This document shows positions 1 to 7,557 of a stretch of 25,204 nt of DNA, piece after piece (the first letter of the stretch is position 1; each line of letters starts with the position of its first letter). Origin of the DNA: Candidatus Sumerlaeota bacterium (GTDB taxonomy: Bacteria > Sumerlaeota > Sumerlaeia > JADFCT01); the NCBI GenBank assembly GCA_026398575.1, contig JAPLSP010000178.1:1-25204 (forward strand), given 5' to 3'. A program made the translations under genes and the position numbers. Below the pieces are notes generated by a model, which saw only the letters and a program-made list of their open reading frames with translations, was not told where the DNA came from and made no database searches.

Positions 1-128
1 GTCATCCCTGTTCGTTCATTACCGCGTCATCCACGCGCCGCAGGATGTTTTCGCCTTGCCTTCGCTGCCTGTGCCGAACAGAATTTTATGTGCCCATTTT
101 GCGCGGCTAAAGGCATACGGAAAAAAGA

Positions 129-1811
129 ATGGGAATTAAGCAGGCGGTATTTTCATCGGGAAACAAGTGGCTCTCAGTTGCGCGGAAATGGGGATTCATT
201 GTGGCTTTGTCCGCAGGGGCATGGCTTGGGTATTCAGGCGCGATAGCCGCCCCTGCCGCGACGCTGAGCCTGGGCAAAGATGGCGTGCTGATAGATAGCG
301 GCGCCGATGGGAAATTGACGCTGGGCTATCCCGTGCTGGTCAACGCAGAGAAAAAGAAAGTCAAAATTGCGGATCAATCCGTCTCCGAAAAAAAAGCGAC
401 GCTGAAATTTGAGGGCGGCGGGCAGATGGATGTGGAACTGGGCGATGGTGAGATTATCCTGAAAGTCACCGATGCCCCCGCGACAACAAAGATGATTTAT
501 GCTTTTGTGCCTATCGGCCTTGAATACGGCGACGGTGGCAAATGGCTGATCGGAAAGGGCGATGCAAAAGAGTTTCCAAAAGACAAGCCCGCGAAGCCTT
601 TCCTTTTTCAAGGCAACGCCAGGAACCTTGAACTCACAAGTCCCGGCGGAGTCAAGACCGCATTCCTGGTTCCGGATTACACTTATCATCAATTGCAGGA
701 TAACCGCGAATGGGGCGCCAATACCTACCTATGGCAATTTTGGGCGCCGTACTATCCCGAGACAAAACAGTACACGATAAAAATCGGGGACGCAGCCGAC
801 GCAATGCCGGAAGCGCCCAAAACAAAATCTATCGCCGCCGCAAAGAAGGAATCCCCCATGTCCGCAAAAACCGAATCCGTCGCATCCGCAAAACAGGACG
901 ACCCCAAAGCCAATACGAAAATCCTCAAATGGAAAGACGGCAAGAAAGCGGTTTTCATGCTCGAGTTCGACGACAGCTGCCAAACCCATGTCAAGAACGT
1001 GATTCCAGAACTGAAGAAGCGCGGAATGGTCGGGACATTCTACATCAATCCCGGCAATGGCCCTTTTAAGAATGAAAAAAAGGCGTGGGAAAAAGACGTT
1101 CCCGCCATGGGTATGGAATACGGCAACCATACCTTCACGCACGTCGGAGCGCTGAGCGTTGCCGAGTTCGAGAAAGAGCTCGAACAAAGCCAGGAGGCAA
1201 TCAATAAATGCTTTCCGGAGCGCAAGCAGCCGCGGCTCATTTCATTCGGGCGTCCCGGAGTCCCGAAGGAAAAGTGGCTCATCAACGAGGATGAGTACAA
1301 ACAGGCGTTGGCTAAGTTTCATCTGGTTGATCGCCCGTCCTTCTTCAGCCCGCCCATCCACCTTAAGACGAATCCTGAAGTGATGAAGTATGTGGATACG
1401 ACCATCGCCAAAGGCGAGATGGGGCATCTCGACTTCCACGGCGTGGGCGGCGACTGGCTGGTCGAGCCTATGGATGCGTTTCTGGCCCTTCTCGATAAAC
1501 TGGAATCCTGCCGTGACCAACTGTGGATCACCGATCCGATCTCCTGGCATAAATACAAGACGGAACGCGAGGGCGCCGAGATCAAGGAGACACAGTCGGA
1601 CAAGGAGCAAATCCGCATCCAGCTGACCTGTAAATCCGATCCCGCTTTCTACGACATGCCTCTGACGATCGCAACCAAGGTTCCGCCGGAATGGAAATCA
1701 TGCGTGGTCGCGCAAGGAGCAGCCAAGATCACCGCGACCGTTGCTGAAGGCGTAGCGCGCTATGAAGTGGCGCCGGTTTCAGGAGAGATCGTCATTCAAC
1801 CGGTCAAGTAG
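129..1811 (+). CDS. Secreted polysaccharide deacetylase (NodB-type, CE4-like)
   Basis: 560 aa. An N-terminal signal peptide (hydrophobic stretch about residues 22-40, ending near AIAAPAA) sends it out of the cytoplasm. Residues about 45-220 are a beta-rich domain I do not recognise, followed by a Lys/Ala/Ser-rich linker (about 225-265). The C-terminal half is a NodB-like deacetylase: motif 1 is EFDDSC with D281 and D282, motif 2 is NHTFTH with H334 and H338 (the metal His pair), and an RPG motif follows at R375. In the CE4 family these residues hold a divalent metal and remove acetyl groups from N- or O-acetylated sugars. The usual TFDDG of motif 1 is changed to EFDDS, so the substrate may be atypical. 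The ATG at 129 follows an A/G-rich stretch (GGAAAAAAGA) that can serve as ribosome site. The gene ends 8 bp inside the convergent small gene on the minus strand. Confidence 0.85.
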   Translation: MGIKQAVFSSGNKWLSVARKWGFIVALSAGAWLGYSGAIAAPAATLSLGKDGVLIDSGADGKLTLGYPVLVNAEKKKVKIADQSVSEKKATLKFEGGGQMDVELGDGEIILKVTDAPATTKMIYAFVPIGLEYGDGGKWLIGKGDAKEFPKDKPAKPFLFQGNARNLELTSPGGVKTAFLVPDYTYHQLQDNREWGANTYLWQFWAPYYPETKQYTIKIGDAADAMPEAPKTKSIAAAKKESPMSAKTESVASAKQDDPKANTKILKWKDGKKAVFMLEFDDSCQTHVKNVIPELKKRGMVGTFYINPGNGPFKNEKKAWEKDVPAMGMEYGNHTFTHVGALSVAEFEKELEQSQEAINKCFPERKQPRLISFGRPGVPKEKWLINEDEYKQALAKFHLVDRPSFFSPPIHLKTNPEVMKYVDTTIAKGEMGHLDFHGVGGDWLVEPMDAFLALLDKLESCRDQLWITDPISWHKYKTEREGAEIKETQSDKEQIRIQLTCKSDPAFYDMPLTIATKVPPEWKSCVVAQGAAKITATVAEGVARYEVAPVSGEIVIQPVK

Positions 1812-2181
1812 TTGCGATGTTGTCCGGGAGCAATTTCTTCTTGGCCTCGGATAGTTCCCGCGATTTATGAGCGCCCTCGATTGCTTTGCGCAATGCGGCC
1901 TTTGGCAGTTTATCTAGGAAACAGAAATCACCCTTTTGAATAGCTCTTTCCAGCGCCTCGGAACTGCCAGATACAGCTCGGGAATATGCTACGGTCGTTC
2001 TGTGGGACAGATAGATATAATCCTCGGGACCGAGAATGCAAGTATCGTCAATGGATGAATCGCGCAAGGTTGTGAGATTTACAAAAAGAATCTGACCTGC
2101 CGTCGCCTCAGGATCCGACAACACGATCCAAATATGCCGTGGCGGCTGGTTGCAGCGCAATGTTGTGCCCAGTTCAATCAT
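1804..2181 (-). CDS. Small Panacea-associated protein, probable toxin
   Basis: 125 aa. The start chosen is the ATG that overlaps the end of the Panacea gene by 8 bp (ATGATTGA), an arrangement typical of translational coupling; a TTG at 2202 is possible but less likely. The N-terminal half (HIWIVLSDP, then ILFVNLTT, CILGPEDYIYL, HRTTVAYSRA) has the beta-strand pattern of a small SH3-like barrel as in PemK/MazF-type nucleases, and resembles small proteins found beside Panacea antitoxins. The C-terminal third is helical and charged. Panacea domains are known to neutralise many unrelated toxins encoded next to them, so position and size support a toxin role. No catalytic residues can be named with certainty; it could also be a non-toxic accessory. 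Confidence 0.6.
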   Translation of the reverse strand: MIELGTTLRCNQPPRHIWIVLSDPEATAGQILFVNLTTLRDSSIDDTCILGPEDYIYLSHRTTVAYSRAVSGSSEALERAIQKGDFCFLDKLPKAALRKAIEGAHKSRELSEAKKKLLPDNIATT

Positions 2182-2752
2182 TCCCGAGCGCCACGCCGAC
2201 AAATCTTAGCTCCACTGCATCCTCTCGTATCTGTTGGACCTTGGCTTCGCTCATCCCAAGCGCGCGAGCTATGCTCTCGATGGAAATCGTGTCCCGGCCC
2301 TGCTCCAGCGGCGTCCACTCCTCGCAATGCTGGTGAGTCCAGTCGCGAAGCTGCCATTGGTCCTTGGCGCCATGCGCTTCATAGACTTGTTCGATGAGGG
2401 CCAGTTCGCTTTCGGACAGATGACTGGATGAACCTTCGCCAATCAAGGCGACTTCGTGGTTCTGCCTGTCTCTGATGAATTCCGCCCACCGGCAGTCCTT
2501 TTCTCCTTCGAGACGTCCGGCATTGATGAGATCAAGCAACTCGCTGGTAATTGGCCCATTGGGAAGGGCAAAATAAGTTCCGCCAACCACGGGAATTCCC
2601 CGCCGCTGAATTGAAAGCCGATCAAGCAGGTAAACCAGCTTCACCAGCTTCATGATGTTCATGGGCCTGGATTCCAGCGCAAGAAGCCGGCAAGCGACCT
2701 CAGTCGCTTTTGAAATGTCAAATCGAAAATGCATAGGCGTGATACTAGGCAT
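2174..2752 (-). CDS. Panacea (SocA-like/DUF4065) antitoxin
   Basis: 192 aa from the ATG at 2752; a TTG at 2788 and an in-frame ATG at 2734 are alternatives. The core MKLVKLVYLLDRLSI, then GGTYFALPNGPITSELLDLI, is the signature of the Panacea/SocA domain, including the conserved Y-x-L-x-x-G-P pattern. The middle has a helical segment with ESELALIEQVYE and a Trp/His-rich patch (LRDWTHQHCEEW), also usual for the family. The C-terminal tail (ISIESIARALGMSEAKVQQIRED) looks like a small helix-turn-helix or recognition extension. Family members act as antitoxins, and SocA as a proteolytic adaptor for its toxin. It lies directly upstream of, and overlaps, the small putative toxin gene, so the two form one operon. 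Confidence 0.8.
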   Translation of the reverse strand: MPSITPMHFRFDISKATEVACRLLALESRPMNIMKLVKLVYLLDRLSIQRRGIPVVGGTYFALPNGPITSELLDLINAGRLEGEKDCRWAEFIRDRQNHEVALIGEGSSSHLSESELALIEQVYEAHGAKDQWQLRDWTHQHCEEWTPLEQGRDTISIESIARALGMSEAKVQQIREDAVELRFVGVALGND

Positions 2753-2835
2753 GAATGAGCCCGCCGTAAAGCAAAAACGACGCGTCAAGGCGCCCCAAAG
2801 GTGGTAGGGCGGAAGCAGACTTGGAGAACTGGAAT

Positions 2836-2863
2836 TTGACTCGACAGCCAGTACTGCTATAGA
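2836..2863 (+). promoter_or_regulatory. Sigma70-like promoter for the POT transporter
   Basis: TTGACT at 2836-2841 and TATAGA at 2858-2863 are separated by 16 bp. Transcription would begin near 2870, about 55 bases before the ATG at 2924. This excludes the upstream TTG at 2873 as the likely start. Confidence 0.5.
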
Positions 2864-2923
2864 GATAGTCCTTTGCGTCTAATCCAGCCCAAAAGCCTGA
2901 CGGCGCCACTCTTTCATCCATCC

Positions 2924-4960
2924 ATGAATCTTCCGCCTTCAACCCACACCCAATCACCTCCCCAGGCCGTCACACTCTTCGGCCATCCCACCGGCCTTTA
3001 TACGCTGTTCTTCGCCGAAATGTGGGAGCGCTTCAGCTTCTATGGCATGAGGGCGCTCCTTGTGCTCTACATGCTCAAGGGGTTTCTGAAATACCAGGAT
3101 AATGACGCATACATCGTCTATGGCGCTTACACAGCGCTGGTCTATATGACGCCGTTCTTCGGCGGGATGTTGGCCGACCGTTTGCTTGGCGCGCGGCGGG
3201 CGGTGATTTTCGGCGGCTTGCTGATGGCGGTGGGACATTTGACGATGGGGATTCAGAACTACTTCGCCTTCTACGCCGCGCTCGCGCTGCTGATATGCGG
3301 CAATGGCTTCTTCAAGCCCAATATCTCGACGATGGTCGGCGCGCTCTATCCCGCCGACAGCCCCAAACGCGACGGTGGCTTTACGATCTTCTACATGGGC
3401 ATCAACCTCGGCGCCGCCATCGCGCCGCTGCTATGCGGATATATCGGCGAGACCTATGGCTGGCATAAGGGCTTCGGGCTGGCCTCCATCGGCATGCTCA
3501 CCGGGCTTGCGGTTTTCGTGATGCCGACGCTCATCACGCAGATCGTCGTCATGGCGGGCGCAGTCGCGGCGGCGGCGGGATTGTTCTACTTCCGCCCTGA
3601 CAACCCATACTCGGTCGCCTTCAATGTCTTCGTCGCCGTTTCGCTGCTGATCGCCGGCGTAGTCGCAATGGCGGCACTCCGCAAGGAAGGGCTGCCCAAA
3701 ACCGCCGGCGCGCCGCCCGATCGCGAAATTCTGCGCAAGCCGCTCCTGGGGCCACTCTCCCGCGAATGGGCCGTTTATGGCGGCACGTTGTTTGCGGTCG
3801 CGTGTTTCGCCCTCCTCGTTTCAGGCTTCAGCCTCTTCACGAAAGATCATCGCGCCCTCACGCTCATCTCCGACACCCTGATCAAAAGTCTGCAGGAGAG
3901 CTCGGGCGCAATCCAGAGAGGACTCGCGGTCGTGCTCAAGGACGTGAGCCGGCCGGCGGGCTTGATCATGATCCTGTCGGGCTTGATCGCGGTGGGCTAT
4001 CTGGGCGTCGAGACCTTCCGCCTGAAAAAAATTGCGCGCGAACGCATGTTCGTGGTCCTGATCCTCACGTTCTTCTCGATGCTGTTCATGGCCCTCTTCG
4101 AGCAGGCCGGCAGTTCGATGAACAATTTCACCGACCGCAACGTGGACCGCGTGCTCGAAAAATCGAAAATCACGCCGGATCAGGTGGGCACACCGATCAT
4201 GATCCAGCCAACGCAGGAGCAACTTGGGCTTCACAACGGCGCACAAATGTTCACACTCGACATGCTTGATAAATTGCGCGAGCAGAACAAAGACAACCCA
4301 GCCTTCGAAATCGCATGGACCGTGGCTGCCGATAATGTCGGCATGGGTCTGGCCGATCGCGCGCGCGAAATCCCCACGAGCACATTCCAGGCCATCAATC
4401 CGATGTGCATCCTGATTTTCGGACTGGTCTTCACGGCGCTTTGGGGCTTTCTGGGCGCGCGCGGGGTCGAACCCGGCACACCCGTCAAATTCGCGATGGG
4501 CTTGCTGCAGTTGGGCCTTGGGTTCGGCGCGCTCTGGTACGGCGCCAAAACCGCCGACACGCGCGGCATGGTGGCGCTCGTTTGGCTGATCCTGGGCTAC
4601 TGGCTGCACACCACGGGCGAGCTCTGCCTGTCGCCCGTCGGTCTCTCGATGATCACCAAGCTCTCTCCCGCGCGCCTCGTCAGCACCGTCATGGGCGCCT
4701 GGTTCCTAGCCAGCGCCTTCGCCCAGCTCCTCGCCTCCACCATCGCCCAATTCACCTCCGTCGAAGGCATCGCCGGCGGCGACAGTGGAGCCGTTGGCGC
4801 CGCGGCCATCATCCCCATCCCCAAGGCAACCGTCCACATTTACGGCAATGTCTTCGGCAATCTCGCCCTTGGCATCTTTGTTGTCGCCATAATCTGCTTC
4901 GCCCTTTCGCCGCTGTTGACGCGATGGACGCATAAGGGGTTTGAGTCAGAGGGAGCGTAA
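2924..4960 (+). CDS. POT/PTR2 family proton-dependent oligopeptide transporter
   Basis: 678 aa integral membrane protein of the major facilitator superfamily. The E-x-x-E-R-F motif characteristic of POT carriers (EMWERFSFYG, around residues 32-40 from this start) sits in the first membrane helix and couples protons to di-/tripeptide uptake. The second signature is present as GNGFFKPNIS and FYMGINLGAA. Later conserved POT segments are also visible: ALFEQAGSS..DRN, FQAINP, and GELCLSPVGLSMITKLSP. It is about 180 residues longer than typical bacterial members (about 500 aa), mainly through an extended central part with a non-membrane segment between about residues 280 and 330 and another hydrophilic stretch at about 415-470. 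The ATG is chosen over an in-frame upstream TTG because the promoter lies just before it. It imports peptides across the inner membrane; no peptidase gene is adjacent. Confidence 0.9.
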   Translation: MNLPPSTHTQSPPQAVTLFGHPTGLYTLFFAEMWERFSFYGMRALLVLYMLKGFLKYQDNDAYIVYGAYTALVYMTPFFGGMLADRLLGARRAVIFGGLLMAVGHLTMGIQNYFAFYAALALLICGNGFFKPNISTMVGALYPADSPKRDGGFTIFYMGINLGAAIAPLLCGYIGETYGWHKGFGLASIGMLTGLAVFVMPTLITQIVVMAGAVAAAAGLFYFRPDNPYSVAFNVFVAVSLLIAGVVAMAALRKEGLPKTAGAPPDREILRKPLLGPLSREWAVYGGTLFAVACFALLVSGFSLFTKDHRALTLISDTLIKSLQESSGAIQRGLAVVLKDVSRPAGLIMILSGLIAVGYLGVETFRLKKIARERMFVVLILTFFSMLFMALFEQAGSSMNNFTDRNVDRVLEKSKITPDQVGTPIMIQPTQEQLGLHNGAQMFTLDMLDKLREQNKDNPAFEIAWTVAADNVGMGLADRAREIPTSTFQAINPMCILIFGLVFTALWGFLGARGVEPGTPVKFAMGLLQLGLGFGALWYGAKTADTRGMVALVWLILGYWLHTTGELCLSPVGLSMITKLSPARLVSTVMGAWFLASAFAQLLASTIAQFTSVEGIAGGDSGAVGAAAIIPIPKATVHIYGNVFGNLALGIFVVAIICFALSPLLTRWTHKGFESEGA

Positions 4961-5058
4961 GAGGCCTCTCTACATTGACTGCCTAATGGCGGAGGCTTAT
5001 GGTCCAGTATTACGAATATGGCCTTGCGCTGCAGTCTGTCCGACGTCGTCAATTTTCC

Positions 5059-5087
5059 TTGACGAGGCAAAGTCGGGCTACTAACAC
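5059..5087 (+). promoter_or_regulatory. Weak candidate promoter before the first PIN module
   Basis: TTGACG at 5059-5064 is followed after 17 bp by TAACAC, a poor -10 match. It lies about 50 bases upstream of the PIN gene start at 5138. Only the -35 half is convincing. Confidence 0.25.
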
Positions 5088-5137
5088 TTTGCTTTACGTA
5101 GGGGCGATGAAGAGCTTGTGGCTATTTTGATAAGCGC

Positions 5138-5428
5138 ATGAAGCTGTCTGTCTACATAGAAACCACAGTAGTTAGCTACTTGACCGCTCGTAAGTCCGCG
5201 AGCGCCGTTACTATGGGACATCAAGAGTCAACCAGGAAATTTTGGCTGCGACTGGCTGATTTTGATTCCTATGTTTCGGATCTTGTATTGTGGGAGGCGG
5301 GGCGCGGGGATAAAGAGAAGGCGCATGCGCGGCTTGAAGCGTTGGCTGCGCTTCCGATAATCGAAAACGCCGGTTACATTCCACCGGAGATCTGCACTCC
5401 GGAGGAGCTACTCAGAGGTGAGTTATGA
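5138..5428 (+). pseudogene. VapC-like PIN toxin with internal in-frame deletion
   Basis: 96 aa, against about 160 for the intact family. The N-terminus (VYIETTVVSYLTAR) and the middle (FWLRLADFDSYVSDLVLWEAGRGD, split here only for description) match the start of this PIN-domain toxin family. The C-terminal tail PPEICTPEELL is also kept. Compared with the paralogue at 6869-7352, about 60 residues between PIIE and the tail are missing. They include the DDAMHVA helix and the LLTWNCRHI strand, which carry the remaining acidic and polar active-site residues of a PIN nuclease. The reading frame is preserved across the junction, and the last four bases (ATGA) overlap the antitoxin start. It is almost certainly not an active RNase; it may persist because it couples translation of the antitoxin. 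Confidence 0.75.
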
Positions 5429-5625
5429 AAGATCCAATCGTAGAAGAAGTGCGACGCTACCGGCACGAGCATGAACAGCGCTTTGGCTTCAACCTGGACG
5501 CAATATTTGAAGATATTCTCAAGCACCAAGCGGCGAGTGGTCGTCCTTTGGTTCGCTTGAGTCCCAAGATGCTTGCGGACCGCAAGGGCCTCAGGCCAGT
5601 GGCGCGTCAGGAACGAAACAAATAG
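5425..5625 (+). CDS. Antitoxin of the PIN/VapC-like module (type A)
   Basis: 66 aa. It begins MKDPIVEEVRRYRHEHEQRF, followed by a helix with NLDAIFEDILKHQ and a short tail SGRPLVRLSPK. This is the usual form of the short antitoxin encoded directly after this PIN toxin family: a D-P-I-V start, an amphipathic helix that binds the toxin, and a basic end. The start overlaps the PIN stop by ATGA, and its ribosome site (GAGGTGAG) lies inside the end of the PIN gene. The frame is intact although the toxin upstream is deleted. No DNA-binding domain is evident. Confidence 0.7.
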   Translation: MKDPIVEEVRRYRHEHEQRFGFNLDAIFEDILKHQAASGRPLVRLSPKMLADRKGLRPVARQERNK

Positions 5626-5730
5626 AAGGTGGGCGATCGGTTAAATGCCTGGAAGTCTTCCTGTATGCCCAAACCGGTCGAATTCGATCAGTTTGGAGAG
5701 CGTGAACAGGGAGCTGGGAGGGCCGGCAAA

Positions 5731-5901
5731 ATGGCTGATCCCATAATTCGTGAACTCTGGGCGATCAAAGACGGGCCTGCGGACGAATGCAAGCAGGACT
5801 TGCGTCGTCTTTATGAATTGCTCAAGGAAACTCAACGCGCAAGCCACCTCCGTATCGTAAACAGAACATCGCGCCGAGTGAAGGTTCCCGCTTCTCGCTA
5901 A
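5731..5901 (+). CDS. Orphan PIN-module antitoxin (type B), copy 1
   Basis: 56 aa from the ATG at 5731; the frame is open further upstream to 5629, but the paralogous copy at 7345 aligns from this ATG. It starts MADPIIRELWAIKD and continues with a charged helix (CKQDLRRLYELLK) and a basic tail (RTSRRVKVPASR). It matches the copy at 7345-7515 at about 153 of 171 bases (counted by eye, about 89%). In copy 2 the gene directly follows a PIN toxin; here no toxin precedes it, so it is an orphan, left by toxin loss or made by duplication. GGGAG a few bases upstream may serve as its ribosome site. Confidence 0.6.
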   Translation: MADPIIRELWAIKDGPADECKQDLRRLYELLKETQRASHLRIVNRTSRRVKVPASR

Positions 5902-5943
5902 ATGATAAGGGCGCGACATGGAGCATGCGCTCAAGGAGATTCT

Positions 5944-6786
5944 ATGAAAATCCTGCCTGTGCTGTTTGAACAACACGAGATTCGTCGTCTTTACGACGAG
6001 AAGACCGAAACTTGGTATTTTTCGGTCGTGGACATCGTTCAGGTGCTCACTCAGCAGCCCGATTTCCAGACGGCCAGAAAGTACTGGAACAAGCTGAAAG
6101 AGCGGCTCAGCAAGGAAGGCAGTCAACTGGTGACAACCTGTCACCGGTTCAAATTGCCCGCCGACGACGGAAAAATGCGTCTTACCGACGTCGCCAGCGC
6201 CGAAACTCTCTTGCGCCTCGTGCAAAGCGTTCCCAGCCCCAAGGCCGAGCCGATCAAACTCTGGCTCGCCAAGGTCGGCTATGAGCGCATGCAGGAAATG
6301 GCCGACCCAGCCCGGGCAATAGACCGCGCCCGCGAGACGTGGCAGAAGCACGGGCGCAGCGAGAAGTGGATTCAACAGCGCATGACCGGGCAGGAGACCC
6401 GCAACAAACTCACCGACTACTGGGCCGGCCACGAGATCAAGAAAGGCGAGGAATACGCCATCCTGACCAACATCATCCACCAGGAATGGTCCGGCGTCAC
6501 GGTTCAAGACCACAAGGCAATCAAGGGGCTTAAAACCCAGAATCTGCGCGACCACATGAGCGAAGCGGAACTGATCTTCACTGCATTGGCCGAGTTATCC
6601 ACGCGGCAGATCGCCGAAACCCACAACGCCACCGGCATGGAGGAGAACAAGGACGCCGCCAAGACCGGCGGCAACATCGCCAAGGGCGCCCGCCTGGAGT
6701 TGGAACAGAAGACCGGCCAAAGCGTCGTCACCGGGCAGAACTACCTGCCTCCGGGCAACGTGAAGAAGATCGAAGAAACTGCTTGA
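5944..6786 (+). CDS. DinD-like protein with BRO-N domain
   Basis: 280 aa from the ATG at 5944, which has a strong ribosome site (AAGGAGATTCT); an upstream in-frame ATG at 5902 has none. Residues about 1-105 form a BRO-N domain (FEQHEIRRLYDEKTETWYFS, then VDIVQVLT..ARKYWNKLKERL..LVTTCHRFKLPADDGKMRLTDV), a DNA-binding fold common in phage antirepressors and in DinD. The rest (WLAKVGYERMQEMADPARAI, WIQQRMTGQETRNKLTDYW, EYAILTNIIHQEWSG, AELIFTALAELSTRQIAE) is the DinD-specific C-terminal region. E. coli DinD is SOS-induced and inhibits RecA-mediated strand exchange. No LexA box was recognised upstream. It sits between two PIN modules in the same orientation, which suggests the group travels as an accessory block. 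Confidence 0.8.
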   Translation: MKILPVLFEQHEIRRLYDEKTETWYFSVVDIVQVLTQQPDFQTARKYWNKLKERLSKEGSQLVTTCHRFKLPADDGKMRLTDVASAETLLRLVQSVPSPKAEPIKLWLAKVGYERMQEMADPARAIDRARETWQKHGRSEKWIQQRMTGQETRNKLTDYWAGHEIKKGEEYAILTNIIHQEWSGVTVQDHKAIKGLKTQNLRDHMSEAELIFTALAELSTRQIAETHNATGMEENKDAAKTGGNIAKGARLELEQKTGQSVVTGQNYLPPGNVKKIEETA

Positions 6787-6868
6787 CTGCCCACTGTGCG
6801 AGAAGCAGATCATTCAGACGTCCCGCTGAGAGGGAAATAAGTATTCGGCGATGAGGCAACCGAGGGTC

Positions 6869-7352
6869 ATGAAGACGGTTTACATTGAAACATCAGTAAT
6901 CAGCTATTTGACGGCGCGTCCTACACGTGAATGTGTTGGTAGCAGCTCATCAAAAGATAACTCGCAAGTGGTGGGAAAACCACCGACAACGTTTTAATTT
7001 ATTTGTTTCTCCTCTTGTGGAAGCAGAAGCCAAGCGCGGAGACAAAGGCGCAGCGCTTCGCCGCCTTGAAGCGATTGGCGATATCCCAAGTCTCGAGATC
7101 ATAGAAGATGCCTATGAGTTAGCCGATAACCTCATTGCTCAAGGGGCGTTGCCGCCTGAATCGAAGGATGATGCTATGCACGTTGCTCTGGCTGCCGTGC
7201 ACAACATGGACTATCTTCTTACATGGAATTGTCGCCACATTGACAACGCCGAGGCAAAACCGGCAATTCGCGCCATTTGCGCTACCGAGGACTATGTGTG
7301 TCCTGAAATATGTACTCCAGAAGAGCTGATGGGAGATGATGAAAATGGCTGA
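6869..7352 (+). pseudogene. VapC-like PIN toxin broken by a +1 frameshift
   Basis: The start at 6869 reads MKTVYIETSVISYLTARPTRE in one frame. The rest of the protein continues one base later as VLVAAHQKITRKWWENHRQRF, then EAEAKRGD, DDAMHVALAAVH, YLLTWNCRHI and the tail PEICTPEEL. Removing one base near 6932 gives a continuous 160-residue PIN toxin with the acidic residues expected for the nuclease centre (E in YIET, E/D in EAKRGD, D in DDAMH). As sequenced, the gene cannot make the full protein by normal translation; an internal GTG at 6927 would give a product lacking the first beta-strand and its acidic residue. A sequencing error or programmed shift cannot be excluded. The end overlaps the following antitoxin by 8 bp. 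Confidence 0.75.
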
Positions 7353-7515
7353 TCCTGTTATTCGCGAATTATGGGCGATCAAAGACGGGCTTGCGAACGA
7401 ATGCAAGCAGGACTTGCGTCGTCTTTATGAGTTGCTCAAGGATACTCAGCGCGCAAGCCACCTCCGAATCGTAAACAGGGCATCGCGCCGAGTGAAGGTT
7501 GCCGCTCTACGCTAA
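7345..7515 (+). CDS. PIN-module antitoxin (type B), copy 2
   Basis: 56 aa (MADPVIRELWAIKDGLANEC at the start; basic tail RRVKVAALR). The ATG at 7345 has GGGAG nine bases upstream and overlaps the PIN stop by 8 bp, which is classical toxin-antitoxin coupling. Near-upstream in-frame ATGs at 7336 and 7339 are possible but too close to the ribosome site. It is a close paralogue of 5731-5901. As in the first module, the antitoxin is intact while its toxin is disabled. Confidence 0.65.
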   Translation: MADPVIRELWAIKDGLANECKQDLRRLYELLKDTQRASHLRIVNRASRRVKVAALR

Positions 7516-7557
7516 GTGGTAAAAGCGATGTTGCGCAAGCGCTCGGGAAGGCGCCCC

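Noticed and set aside
1..128. Possible end of an upstream gene
   Set aside because: One frame is open from base 1, but its translation is Cys/Arg-rich, runs on into the deacetylase gene in another frame and matches nothing.
5629..5730. N-terminal extension of the orphan antitoxin
   Set aside because: The paralogue at 7345 aligns only from the ATG at 5731, and the extra residues look like non-coding spacer.
5641..6555. 304-residue minus-strand open frame over the orphan antitoxin and the DinD-like gene
   Set aside because: It runs antisense to two supported genes and shows no motif or ribosome site.
7516..7557. HicA toxin gene before HicB
   Set aside because: The space between the antitoxin stop and HicB is only 42 bases, far too short for HicA, and no HicA-like ORF lies downstream.
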